A stretch of DNA of 64,000 bases, from positions 18,697 through 82,696 of the forward strand of contig NZ_JACJPY010000011.1 of NCBI RefSeq assembly GCF_014696345.1, in the 5' to 3' direction. Under the pieces are notes generated by a model, which saw nothing but the letters and a program-made list of their open reading frames with translations, was not told the DNA's origin and ran no database searches. The position numbers and the translations under genes were made by a program. Positions 54,950 to 63,568 of the stretch are shown here, piece by piece; positions within the stretch are counted from its first letter, which is position 1; the number at the start of each line of letters is the position of its first letter. Source of the stretch: Pseudanabaena cinerea FACHB-1277. Lineage in GTDB: Bacteria > Cyanobacteriota > Cyanobacteriia > Pseudanabaenales > Pseudanabaenaceae.

Positions 54950-55648
54950 ATGCGCCAACAACTAGCCCTTGCGATCGCCGCCTATATTGGCACTATGACC
55001 TATTTGAGCCACTGCTGTGGTCATAGTCTTTATGCCAATGAGCAGAAGAGGCGATCGGCGGCAGATTTGGAGATTGACCGTCAGATTATTGATCGCAGCC
55101 CTGTACTTCAGCGCTGGCTAAATAGTCCCCCCGATCTCCTTGATGATATTTACAACTCCCCTAGTTTTGATTCTAAATTGCGAATTGGCATCACCTCGCG
55201 CAATCATTCCCTTGGTTTAGAATTAGGGATTGAGGATATTTTTATAGGAAAGTTGCCTGTCACCTTCAATGCGAATGTGCAAGCCGAATTAAGCGGTCGG
55301 GAGAGTGAAATAAATGCCAACTTCCGTTATTATCTGCTACCCCTTGGCTCCTATTGGAATGTCGCGCCTGTTGTTGGCTATCGGCAATTCAATCAATTTG
55401 AGCGTCCACAAATTTCTGGTTTAGATGTGGGTGTGCAAGGTATATTAGTACTTTCGCCGCAAAGCTCTGACCTGCGTTTGAGTCATACATTCACATCTCC
55501 CCAAAGCAACCTAGAGATGAGTATAACCACGCTATCCTCTAGCTATGCCCTTACCAATAATCTGCGCCTTGGCACAAAAATAGAATGGCGGCGATCGCCT
55601 ATTATTTACGATAGTCGGGTCGGCTTCCTGTTAGAGCTGACATTATAA
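54950..55648 (+). CDS. Hypothetical exported protein, possible outer-membrane beta-strand protein
   Basis: A 232-residue protein I do not recognise. A signal-like N-terminus ([25 protein letters not shown]) is followed by a polar helical stretch (about residues 30-70) and then alternating hydrophobic/polar segments ending in [52 protein letters not shown] and VGFLLELTL, which look like amphipathic beta strands. A small beta-barrel or outer-membrane role is plausible but unproven. dapF starts 46 bp downstream. Confidence 0.6.
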   Translation: MRQQLALAIAAYIGTMTYLSHCCGHSLYANEQKRRSAADLEIDRQIIDRSPVLQRWLNSPPDLLDDIYNSPSFDSKLRIGITSRNHSLGLELGIEDIFIGKLPVTFNANVQAELSGRESEINANFRYYLLPLGSYWNVAPVVGYRQFNQFERPQISGLDVGVQGILVLSPQSSDLRLSHTFTSPQSNLEMSITTLSSSYALTNNLRLGTKIEWRRSPIIYDSRVGFLLELTL

Positions 55649-55694
55649 TTTGCCCTATAATTGCTCAATATCTTCAAATAACAGCATTAAATCT

Positions 55695-56549
55695 ATGGCG
55701 ATCGCATTTAGTAAATATCACGGCTTGGGCAACGACTTTGTATTAATTGACAACCGTCATAGCCCTCAACCAATCCTCACCCCCGAACTCGCGGTGCAAT
55801 GGTGCGATCGCCATTTTGGTATTGGGGCTGATGGGGTCATTTTTCTATTAAAAGCCGATCATAATGCCGAGAATAACGAATATCGGATGCGAATCTTTAA
55901 TTCCGATGGTTCCGAACCAGAAATGTGCGGTAACGGCATTCGTTGCCTTGCCAAATTCATGCAGGACTTAGGTATAGCCACCGTTGCAGGCAAATATCAA
56001 ATTCACACAGGTGCAGGCTTGATCGTGCCACAAATGGATAATGATGGGCAAGTAACCGTTGATATGGGCAGACCATTTTTACCAGCCGCCGAAATTCCTA
56101 CCACTCTCGGACAGCCCGATCAGCCTGTGGTTAATATGCCCCTTTCAGTGGATGGTAGAACCTGGAATGTGACCACCGTCAGCATGGGTAATCCTCACTG
56201 TATTACCTTTGTCGATGATGTGGCGCATATTGCTCTTGCCGAAGTTGGCGTACTTTTTGAACACCACCAAGCATTTCCCAAGCGCACCAATACGGAATTT
56301 GTAGAAGTGGTTAGCCGCGATTATTTAAAAATGCGGGTATGGGAACGCGGTGCAGGCATAACTCTTGCCTGTGGTACAGGAGCCTGTGCAACAGTGGTAG
56401 CAGGGGTGTTAAACAATCTCTGCGATCGCCGATGCACGGTTAATTTGCCTGGGGGCGATCTGCTAATTGAATGGGTTGCTGACAGCGATCGCTTGTTGAT
56501 GACAGGTCCAGCCCAGTTAGTGTTTGCAGGGACATATAGCGCTGGGTGA
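55695..56549 (+). CDS. dapF: Diaminopimelate epimerase
   Basis: Interconverts LL- and meso-diaminopimelate in lysine and peptidoglycan synthesis. The 284 residues show both catalytic cysteines: first in [17 protein letters not shown], second in [33 protein letters not shown] is the conserved N-terminus, so the ATG at 55695-55697 is chosen over a TTG 45 bp upstream. It is on the same strand as the preceding gene, with a short gap. Confidence 0.95.
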   Translation: MAIAFSKYHGLGNDFVLIDNRHSPQPILTPELAVQWCDRHFGIGADGVIFLLKADHNAENNEYRMRIFNSDGSEPEMCGNGIRCLAKFMQDLGIATVAGKYQIHTGAGLIVPQMDNDGQVTVDMGRPFLPAAEIPTTLGQPDQPVVNMPLSVDGRTWNVTTVSMGNPHCITFVDDVAHIALAEVGVLFEHHQAFPKRTNTEFVEVVSRDYLKMRVWERGAGITLACGTGACATVVAGVLNNLCDRRCTVNLPGGDLLIEWVADSDRLLMTGPAQLVFAGTYSAG

Positions 56550-56574
56550 TTGGTGATTGGTGAATTTCTGATTT

Positions 56575-57237
56575 CTAGTTAACTAGTCCCGATCGCAGGG
56601 CAACTACTGCCGCTTGTACGCGATCGTCAACGGATAGCTTATTCATGATGCCGCGTACATGGGTTTTGATGGTGTTGGGACTCAGATAAAGCACTGCGGC
56701 AATTTCAGGGTTGCTTTTGCCTTCCACAATCAATTTTAAAACTTCCAATTCTCTCTGCGAGAGATGACCAATATTTTCTGAATGGGCAGGAGGTTTGAGG
56801 TGATCCATCACTTTTCTTGCAATTTGCGGGTCGAGATAGGTTGCCCCATCTTTGGCTGCCGCAAATGCTGCCATGAGGCTATCAGTGCTAGTTCCCTTTA
56901 CACAATAGGCATCTGCACCACTAGATAAGGCGGAAATAATTTCTGTGTCGTCTGTGTGCGAACTCAACATGACAATGTGGGTATTGGGCAGGACTTGTTT
57001 GATCTTTTGGGTTGCAGAGATCCCATCTAGGCGCGGCAGTCCAATATCCATAACCACAATGTCGGGCTTTAGTTCCTGTGCCATTTTCACACCAATAAAT
57101 CCATCGCCCGCCACGCCCAAAACTTGAATATGGGGATGTTTCGAGAGAGACTGCTCTAGACCTAGTTGAATCAATGGATCATCTTCAACGATGAGAACCT
57201 TGAGGGGAATGTGGGAGAGATTTGTTGTTGTTTCCAC
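56575..57237 (-). CDS. NarL/LuxR-family two-component response regulator
   Basis: A 220-residue regulator. The receiver domain (about 12-130) has LIVEDDPLIQLGLEQSL, the phospho-acceptor in DIVVMDIGLPRLDGI, the VMLSSHTDD strand and Lys in YCVKGTSTDSL. A LuxR-type helix-turn-helix (about 150-215) has LSQRELEVLKLIVEGKSNPEIAAVLYLSPNTIKTHVRGIMNKL. No sensor kinase is adjacent. Such stand-alone NarL-type regulators are numerous in cyanobacteria; its targets are unknown. Confidence 0.93.
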   Translation of the reverse strand: METTTNLSHIPLKVLIVEDDPLIQLGLEQSLSKHPHIQVLGVAGDGFIGVKMAQELKPDIVVMDIGLPRLDGISATQKIKQVLPNTHIVMLSSHTDDTEIISALSSGADAYCVKGTSTDSLMAAFAAAKDGATYLDPQIARKVMDHLKPPAHSENIGHLSQRELEVLKLIVEGKSNPEIAAVLYLSPNTIKTHVRGIMNKLSVDDRVQAAVVALRSGLVN

Positions 57238-57411
57238 AGGACTATTTTCGTTTCGCGTGATTTTGGAGTTATTATAGCTGTAAGTACCCAGATCGCCGAC
57301 TTTTTCTTGGCTATCATTCTTAGTAATTACAGTGCGGTTCTATCAAGTTCAAAAAATGTCGGCGATCGCTACCTCTAGATTTTTGTTGCAAAAACTAATG
57401 AATGATAATGC

Positions 57412-58467
57412 ATGATCATGAATGATTTTGATTTGGTGAAGGTCGAACAGCTAATCGCCGAGGGATATATCTCTAAGCGATCGCATTCTAGTGGTGATTT
57501 GTTTATTTATAATTACACCGCTAAGGCGCAGTACGATCGCCTCTGGACACCTGAAACTATGCAATGTCGCGGCTTGATCCTAGATCGTGATGGCGCGATC
57601 GCCGCTAGACCCTTGCCCAAATTTTTTAATTTGCAGGAATATCAGGGAAATCTGCCTGCGGAACCCTTTGATGTGTATGAAAAACTAGACGGCTCCCTTG
57701 GTATTTTATATTGGCATCAGGGGCAGCCTCATATTGCGTCAAGAGGTAGCTTTTATTCAGAGCAGTCAATTAAGGGCGAGGCAATTCTGCAAGCTAAGTA
57801 TGCAGAGGCGATCGCCAAGCTAAATCCATCTTTAACCTATTTATTTGAAATTATTTATCCCGCCAATCGCATTGTTGTTGATTATGGCAGTTTAGAGGCT
57901 TTGGTGTTGCTAGCGGTGCTAGATACAGCATCGGGTACAGAATATGCCATTGAGGAGTTTGCCGATTTGGGATTTCCCTTAGCTAAAAAATATGATGGAC
58001 TGCAAGATATCGCCGCGATCGCCCAACTCAATGAGCAGAACCAAGAAGGTTTCGTAATTCGCTTTGCCAGTGGCTTGCGCTTAAAGTTTAAATTTGCTGA
58101 ATATGTGCAGTTGCACCGTGTCCTCACACAGGTAACGAGCCGTGTAATTTGGGAAATGCTACGCGATCGCACCCCCTTTGAGGATATTTTAGAACGGGTT
58201 CCTGACGAATTTTATAACTGGGTTAAGGAAACTAAGGCAGATTTAATTGCTCAATATGCAGCCATCGAATCTCAAGCTAAAGCAGACTTTGAGCGAATCA
58301 TTGCCTTTGTGGATCGCGGCGATCGCAAAGAAATGGCAAAACACATTCTCACCTGCAAGCACCACACAATTTTATTTTCATTACTCGATCAAAAAGACTA
58401 TAGTGACTATATTTGGCGCACAATTAAACCTGCCCATGAAAAACCATTCATGGATGATGAATCCTAG
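57412..58467 (+). CDS. RNA ligase (T4 Rnl1-like)
   Basis: ATP-dependent polynucleotide ligase of 351 residues. The covalent nucleotidyltransferase motifs are in order: motif I YEKLDGSLG with the adenylated Lys (residues about 89-97), motif III/IIIa LFEIIYPANRIVVDY, motif IV NQEGFVIRF and motif V LRLKFKFAEYV. The C-terminal third (about 240-351) is helical. It is likely to join tRNA or other RNA ends; the physiological substrate is unknown. An ArsC/Spx-family gene follows 17 bp downstream. The start could be 57412 or 57418. Confidence 0.9.
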   Translation: MIMNDFDLVKVEQLIAEGYISKRSHSSGDLFIYNYTAKAQYDRLWTPETMQCRGLILDRDGAIAARPLPKFFNLQEYQGNLPAEPFDVYEKLDGSLGILYWHQGQPHIASRGSFYSEQSIKGEAILQAKYAEAIAKLNPSLTYLFEIIYPANRIVVDYGSLEALVLLAVLDTASGTEYAIEEFADLGFPLAKKYDGLQDIAAIAQLNEQNQEGFVIRFASGLRLKFKFAEYVQLHRVLTQVTSRVIWEMLRDRTPFEDILERVPDEFYNWVKETKADLIAQYAAIESQAKADFERIIAFVDRGDRKEMAKHILTCKHHTILFSLLDQKDYSDYIWRTIKPAHEKPFMDDES

Positions 58468-58478
58468 AAAGGAGGTTA
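58468..58478 (+). promoter_or_regulatory. Near-perfect ribosome-binding site of the ArsC/Spx-family gene
   Basis: AAAGGAGGTTA lies just after the RNA ligase stop and 7 bp before the ATG. It is an unusually complete match to the anti-Shine-Dalgarno sequence, stronger than any other start in this window. Confidence 0.85.
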
Positions 58479-58484
58479 ATCCCT

Positions 58485-58844
58485 ATGTCTATCAAAGTTT
58501 ATGGCATCCCCACCTGTGGAACTTGTAAAAAAGCGATCGCTTGGCTGGATGCCCAGAATATTAACTACGAATTTATCAACGTCAAAGATTACCCGCCCAC
58601 TAGAACCATGATTGCAGAGTGGGTAAAGGCTTTAGGAGAAAGATCAATGCGAAATACCTCAGGACAGTCTTACCGATCTCTCGGCTCCGAAAGAGAAACA
58701 TGGTCACATATTCAATGGATCGAATCCTTTGCCAAAGATGCCATGCTATTAAAGCGACCTATATTTGTCAAAGATGGCATAGCGATCAGCGTAGGATTTC
58801 GCAATCCCGATGAAATGCTTAGCAAGTTGCAGTTAACGCTTTAG
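58485..58844 (+). CDS. ArsC/Spx-family thioredoxin-fold protein
   Basis: A 119-residue thioredoxin-fold protein. The active-site motif CGTCKKAIAWL is a CxxC as in Spx/MgsR-type members; the N-terminal SIKVYGIPTCGTCKK and RPIFVKDGIAISVGF are typical. It lacks the arsenate-reductase Arg triad in a recognisable form, so it is more likely a redox or stress protein than an arsenate reductase. Its very strong ribosome-binding site and 17-bp distance suggest high translation from the RNA ligase transcript. Confidence 0.85.
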   Translation: MSIKVYGIPTCGTCKKAIAWLDAQNINYEFINVKDYPPTRTMIAEWVKALGERSMRNTSGQSYRSLGSERETWSHIQWIESFAKDAMLLKRPIFVKDGIAISVGFRNPDEMLSKLQLTL

Positions 58845-58925
58845 AACGATGTTTTTTTTGAATGGTGGGTCTATATTGGAAGCCTATTAATTCATACCCC
58901 CAACATCCCATCAGGTAATAAACCT

Positions 58926-59048
58926 ATGAACCAAAGACTAAAACGGTGGGAGTCCCCCCGCAGCGAAGGTCGAAATGACAAAGGCAAGGGTGGCTCGGCA
59001 AGGCAAAGGCAAAAGAAAAAGCAATTTCAAATGCTTCGCAAAAAACTA
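58926..59048 (+). CDS. Possible small basic protein (doubtful)
   Basis: A frame beginning ATG at 58926 encodes a Lys/Arg/Gln-rich chain (MNQRLKRWESPRSEGRNDKG and then RQRQKKKQFQMLRKKLKGDG). The open frame goes on to 59159, but it passes through a strong terminator hairpin at 59049-59084, so a real protein would end around there only if the transcript does. No family is recognised; it may be non-coding leader or decayed sequence. Confidence 0.2.
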
Positions 59049-59084
59049 AAAGGAGATGGCGCATCTATGTCATCTCCTTTTTTT
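59049..59084 (+). terminator. Rho-independent terminator
   Basis: Stem AAAGGAGATG / CATCTCCTTT with a 12-nt loop, followed by a T tract. It probably ends the RNA ligase-ArsC/Spx transcript. Confidence 0.85.
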
Positions 59085-59112
59085 ATAGCACTTTGCGCTC
59101 AAGTTAAAACCA
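59084..59112 (-). repeat. Dispersed AGCGCAAAGCGCTGTA-type repeat, copy 10
   Basis: On the minus strand it reads TTGAGCGCAAAGTGCTATA. It directly follows the terminator at 59049-59084. Confidence 0.65.
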
Positions 59113-59160
59113 ATAGTCGCGGCGAAGCAGCGCTTGTTAGTTTTAACTATTTGTTTTGAA

Positions 59161-59631
59161 CTATTTGTAAGTTGCCACAGGAACTTGCTGAGCAAATTCG
59201 GCAGCATCACCCACCTCATGGAAGCTAGTCTCACCAAAAATTGCCGACTCAAATTTGTAATGCTTAAATTCCAAAATATTACCTGAGTGATCTGCCAAGA
59301 AAAAAGTACGATGCTCTAAAGGCGTATCCACAAAGCGCACCTTAGGTTTTTGGTAAAACTTCAAACGCTTATCATGAACTTTTTCTAAGAGCGCCATCCA
59401 GTTATTCTCTGAACAAAAGACCAGCCCAAAATGTCGGGGATAAATACCCTTCTGAGAATCTTCAGCATCATGGACAACATGGGCAACCAACTGGTGTCCA
59501 TACAAACTCATGATCAGCGAGTCTTGAGACTCGCGTCCTGCCAAACAGCCCAACCCATCAATATAAAAAGCCTTAGTACTAGCAATATCTTTAACTGGAA
59601 ATGCGAGGTGGAAGAGGATCTTATTGGTCAT
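59161..59631 (-). CDS. VOC (glyoxalase/dioxygenase-fold) family protein
   Basis: A 156-residue protein of the vicinal-oxygen-chelate superfamily. It shows LFHLAFPVKDIASTKAFYIDGLGC with the first metal His, the central HQLVAHVVHDAEDSQKG, and HRTFFLADHSGNILEFKHYK, the end motif with the second His and the Glu. The substrate is not evident. Its ATG overlaps the purF stop by four bases (ATGA), so the two genes are probably translationally coupled. Confidence 0.88.
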   Translation of the reverse strand: MTNKILFHLAFPVKDIASTKAFYIDGLGCLAGRESQDSLIMSLYGHQLVAHVVHDAEDSQKGIYPRHFGLVFCSENNWMALLEKVHDKRLKFYQKPKVRFVDTPLEHRTFFLADHSGNILEFKHYKFESAIFGETSFHEVGDAAEFAQQVPVATYK

Positions 59632-61118
59632 GGTGCAGTATTTTCTAGCATAAGTTTGGTGCGCTTGAGCTTGTCAGGAACATCGATAGGATATTTGCCT
59701 GTAAAGCAAGCTGTGCAAAAATGCGAGGTATCAATCTGGGTCGCCTTTAACATCGCATCATGGCTAAGATACGCCAGCGTATCTACCTCAATCTGTTTAG
59801 CGATCGCCTCTACAGAAAGGTGGGAAGCAATCAGATGATCTTGCGAATCGGTATCAATACCATAAAAGCAGGGATGAGTCACAGGGGGTGAAGAAATACG
59901 CATATGTACTTCCGTTGCTCCCGCCTCACGCAATGCCCTTACTATTTTACGGCTCGTGGTTCCCCTTACGATCGAATCATCGATCACAATTACCCGTTTA
60001 TCCTGCAAAACATCCTTAAGGGGGTTGAGTTTCATGCGAATGCCCGACTCGCGCATCGCCTGTGTCGGCTGAATAAAAGTCCGCCCCACATAACGGTTTT
60101 TGATCAACCCCTCAGCATAGGCAATGCCAGATTCGCGGGAAAAGCCGATCGCCGCAGGAATGCCCGAATCAGGTACACCAATTACAATATCGGCATCCAC
60201 AAAACTTTCTTTGGCAAGTTCACGCCCAATTCGCATCCTGTATGTATAAAGACTTTCGTCGTGCATAACGCTATCAGGACGCGCAAAGTAAATCATTTCA
60301 AACACACAAAGCTTAGGTTGCGCCTCTTGCCATTGCCATGACTGCAAACCATGCTCCGTTGTGATGATTACCAATTCACCTGGCATAACTTCGCGCACAT
60401 ATTCTGCACCAATGATATCTAAGCCACAGGTCTCTGAAGACAGCACATAGGAGCCATCAGGAGTTTTGCCAATTACCAATGGGCGGACACCATAGGCATC
60501 CCTAGCGCCAGCGATCGCATTGGGCATCGCCATTACCAAACTAAAAGCACCACGACAACGCCGCAGCGCCACAATGATTGCCTCTTGCCAATCCTTGCCA
60601 TCTTCAACCGCCTCCGAAACCGCAAAAGCAATCCCCTCCGAGTCAGTGGTGGACTCAAGAGCATGACCTTGATCCGCAAGTTCACCGCGCAACTCTGTGG
60701 CATTAACCAAGTTGCCATTGTGCGCTAGGGCAAAGTCACCAAGGCGGGTTTCCACCACAATGGGCTGGGCATTGCAAACCTTACTCGAACCTGTGGTCGA
60801 ATAGCGGTTATGCCCGATCGCTAAAGCACCCTTGAGTTCATTTAAAATAGTTTCATTAAAAACCTGCGAGACTAACCCCATCGCCTTATGGGTATGTGTC
60901 CGTCCCTGTGCATCATAGACCGTAATACCTGCTGACTCCTGACCGCGATGTTGCAGGGCATAGAGTCCAAAGTAAACTAGCTTAGCGATATCCCCCTCTG
61001 CGGCTAAAACCCCAAATACACCGCAGGCTTCTTGGGGCTTATCAAACTCAAAGTTGTCATCTTGATTAGGCGTTTCATGTATGGGATGGTCAGAATTGTC
61101 TGGCAACATAGCTGTCAT
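59628..61118 (-). CDS. purF: Amidophosphoribosyltransferase
   Basis: First committed step of purine synthesis: PRPP and glutamine to phosphoribosylamine. The N-terminal propeptide of about 31 residues ends before CGVFGVLAAEGDIAKL, where Cys32 is the nucleophile after processing. The glutaminase domain has GQESAGI and GHNRYSTTGSS; the phosphoribosyltransferase domain has VIVIDDSIVRGTTSRKIV. A Cys-containing C-terminus (HFCTACFTGKYPID) could hold the Fe-S ligands seen in related enzymes. The length, 496 residues, is normal. Confidence 0.96.
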   Translation of the reverse strand: MTAMLPDNSDHPIHETPNQDDNFEFDKPQEACGVFGVLAAEGDIAKLVYFGLYALQHRGQESAGITVYDAQGRTHTHKAMGLVSQVFNETILNELKGALAIGHNRYSTTGSSKVCNAQPIVVETRLGDFALAHNGNLVNATELRGELADQGHALESTTDSEGIAFAVSEAVEDGKDWQEAIIVALRRCRGAFSLVMAMPNAIAGARDAYGVRPLVIGKTPDGSYVLSSETCGLDIIGAEYVREVMPGELVIITTEHGLQSWQWQEAQPKLCVFEMIYFARPDSVMHDESLYTYRMRIGRELAKESFVDADIVIGVPDSGIPAAIGFSRESGIAYAEGLIKNRYVGRTFIQPTQAMRESGIRMKLNPLKDVLQDKRVIVIDDSIVRGTTSRKIVRALREAGATEVHMRISSPPVTHPCFYGIDTDSQDHLIASHLSVEAIAKQIEVDTLAYLSHDAMLKATQIDTSHFCTACFTGKYPIDVPDKLKRTKLMLENTAP

Positions 61119-61508
61119 ACGCAGTACTTAAAATGTGGGCAAAAGAGAAAAGCCTATGTTTAAATCCTATCAGTGTTAAGCATTTCTTAACCAAATTTAG
61201 TCGTAAGTGCCAATTTTGATCCTCAACAACAATATTCAGTTTGGGATCAGTTTGGGGCAATTTTGATTTTTGGGGCAGATGGCAGTGCCTAATCTCTGAT
61301 TTGCAATAAAAATTATAGAAACTTAATATAACTCATTTATTCTTCTTATAGGTTTGGTGACAGTCTGACCTGTAAACTTAGTTAAGCCAAGGACAAAATA
61401 GCTAAGCCATTTTTGCCCTTGAAAAATCTTGCTCTAGAAAAAAACTAGAACACGAAAAAAAACTTAATATTTATAAGTATTAGAAAAATTAACTAAGGAT
61501 TCCTAAAC
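61119..61508. other. Divergent purF-glpX promoter region
   Basis: A 390-bp A+T-rich spacer between divergent genes. No open frame and no strong hairpin was found. It must contain both promoters, but no specific box is clear enough to name. Confidence 0.5.
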
Positions 61509-62552
61509 ATGGATAGTACAATCAGCCTTGAGATTATCGAGGTCGTGGAACAGGCAGCGATCGCCTCTTCCAAATGGATGGGCTTGGGCAAAAAAGATGA
61601 AGCCGATGAAGCGGCTGTTGAGGCAATGCGTGAACGCATGAACAAAATTCATATGCGTGGACGCATCGTAATTGGTGAAGGTGAGCGTGATGAAGCGCCC
61701 ATGCTCTATATCGGTGAAGAAGTTGGCATCTGCACTCAAGAGAATGCCGCCGAATTCTGCACCATCGAAGAATTACAAGAAATTGATATCGCCGTTGACC
61801 CCTGCGAAGGCACAAACCTAGTCGCCTATGGTCAAAATGGCTCTATGGCAGTTTTGGCAATTTCTGAGCGTGGTGGTTTATTCCGCGCCCCCGACTTTTA
61901 CATGGACAAGCTCGCTGCGCCACCTGCGGCAAGAGGTCATGTTGACATTCGCAAAACCCCTACCGAAAACCTCAAGATCCTTTCAGAATGTCTCAATCGC
62001 TCCATCGAAGAATTGGTGGTTGTGGTTATGGATCGTCCTCGCCACAAAAAGTTGATTTCTGAAATTCGCGCTGCGGGTGCAAGGGTACGTTTGATCAGTG
62101 ATGGTGACGTATCGGCAGCAATTTGCTGTGGTTTCTCTGGTACAAATATTCATGCTCTTATGGGTATTGGCGCGGCTCCTGAAGGTGTCATTTCTGCTGC
62201 CGCAATGCGCTGTTTGGGCGGTCACTTCCAAGGTCGTTTAGTCTATGATCCAGACGAAGTGAATACCCCTGAAAGTGCAAAGTGGACTCGTGAAGGGAAT
62301 TTGGCGCGTCTCAAGGAAATGGGTATCGAAGACGGCGATCGCATTTACAACGCTGAGGATCTTGCCTGTGGTAAGGAAGTGCTATTTGCAGGTTGTGGAA
62401 TTACTCCCGGTACTTTGATGGAAGGTGTACGCTTCTTTAGTGGTGGTTGCCGTACTCAGTCTTTGGTTATTTCTACCCAAACCAAGACTGCCCGTTTTGT
62501 CGACACAATTCACCTCACTAGTGACAAGCCCAAGGTAATTAACCTGCGCTAA
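61509..62552 (+). CDS. glpX: Class II fructose-1,6-bisphosphatase / sedoheptulose-1,7-bisphosphatase
   Basis: Calvin-cycle F/SBPase, GlpX type, 347 residues. The metal and substrate residues fall in [39 protein letters not shown] and YVD-type KAAxx-like blocks such as [20 protein letters not shown]. The dual-function enzyme is the main SBPase in cyanobacteria. The C-terminal [24 protein letters not shown] matches. It has its own strong terminator at 62604. Confidence 0.95.
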   Translation: MDSTISLEIIEVVEQAAIASSKWMGLGKKDEADEAAVEAMRERMNKIHMRGRIVIGEGERDEAPMLYIGEEVGICTQENAAEFCTIEELQEIDIAVDPCEGTNLVAYGQNGSMAVLAISERGGLFRAPDFYMDKLAAPPAARGHVDIRKTPTENLKILSECLNRSIEELVVVVMDRPRHKKLISEIRAAGARVRLISDGDVSAAICCGFSGTNIHALMGIGAAPEGVISAAAMRCLGGHFQGRLVYDPDEVNTPESAKWTREGNLARLKEMGIEDGDRIYNAEDLACGKEVLFAGCGITPGTLMEGVRFFSGGCRTQSLVISTQTKTARFVDTIHLTSDKPKVINLR

Positions 62553-62603
62553 TTCTCTAACTACAAAGTGGCGGTGCCATTTTTAGTTTTTAAAAACAAC
62601 CAA

Positions 62604-62640
62604 AACAGAAAGTGTAGCAAAACTGCGCTTTCTGTTTTTT
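62604..62640 (+). terminator. Rho-independent terminator after glpX
   Basis: A 14-bp stem, AACAGAAAGTGTAG / CTGCGCTTTCTGTT with two G-T pairs, a 5-nt loop and a T tract. Confidence 0.9.
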
Positions 62641-62991
62641 ATGGGTTCATACTCCCGTACAAGTGAAGAATTAGACGTAAGCCTTGTCAGACAAGATGTC
62701 TGACCCACAAAAGCAGAATCTTTGTGGAACGGGCTTCTTGCCCGTTTATGGTTAAGATTTGTCTGTCAATTAGGTTATCTACCTTTAAACGAAGAAATTT
62801 TGCGCCGTGTCATTCAAGAGGAACTTCTTGTATTAGTTAACTCCAAAGTGGGGGCTTGAAAAAGTAAATTATAAATTAGCAGATCGCCCCTCTAAAAATC
62901 AACCAAACAGCGATCGCCTATCCATTCTCATAAACAGCGATCGCCCATCACCTAAAAACAACTAAACAGCAAAAAGAGAAACCGCCATAAA
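62641..62991. other. Spacer with a short coding-like fragment
   Basis: No complete gene is found. At about 62760-62858 a frame reads FVCQLGYLPLNEEILRRVIQEELLVLVNSKVG, which looks like a remnant of a protein C-terminus but has no start and no recognised family. HIP1-type octamers occur at 62911-62950. Confidence 0.35.
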
Positions 62992-63084
62992 GATGATGCA
63001 AATAGGAATGAATATTGATCAAATCTGCCAAGTTCTCAATCTATCAATTGAGGAAATAAATCTACTGATAGGCGAAACTGAGTA
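62992..63084 (+). pseudogene. Rpn-family C-terminal fragment
   Basis: A short frame (MMQIGMNIDQICQVLNLSIE continuing to EINLLIGETE) resembling the tail of cyanobacterial Rpn-family recombination-promoting nuclease/putative transposase proteins, where a small helix pair similar to NMDLIAQITGLSIEEI is common. It is only the tail. Confidence 0.5.
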
Positions 63085-63094
63085 AATATGATTT

Positions 63095-63568
63095 TTGATG
63101 TGCGATCGCCATGAGGGGCTATTTCCGTTTGCCCCCCTCTCACAAACCAACAACCCCGAAGAAACTCTGAGGCAAGTAGCCAAACAAATTGAACAAATTA
63201 CCGATAACCAATTACGAGGCAACGTTGCCGCATCTACCGCTATAATATCAGGTATAGCCCTAAATAAAGAAATCATCCAAAGACTTTTGAGGAGCGAAAT
63301 CATGGAAGAATCAGTTATTTATCAAGAAATCCTACTGGAAGGTAAAGCTGAAGGTAAAGCTGAGGGTATTGCTGAAGGTATCGCTAAGGGCAAAGCTGAG
63401 ACGGCGAGCCAGATTGCGCTAAACATGATGCGTTCCAATGTATCTATGGAATTAATTGCTCAATTTACAGGACTGACACTCAAAGAAGTTCAAAAGTTAC
63501 AAAAAGTTTCTGCTCAAAAATTGAAGACACCAAAATCATCCAAACCAAAGCGATCGCCAAAGCCTTAA
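63095..63568 (+). pseudogene. Rpn-family (PD-(D/E)XK nuclease/putative transposase) protein, 5'-truncated
   Basis: A 157-residue frame preserving the C-terminal half of Rpn-family proteins: FPFAPLSQTNNPEETLRQVA, NVAASTAIISGIALNKEI, RLLRSEIMEESVIYQEIL, then a five-copy charged repeat (AEGKAEG, AEGIAEG, AKGKAE) and a helix-turn tail NVSMELIAQFTGLTLKEVQK. The N-terminal nuclease domain is missing; the frame starts at a TTG or ATG just after another tail fragment. Probably a decayed copy. Confidence 0.65.
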
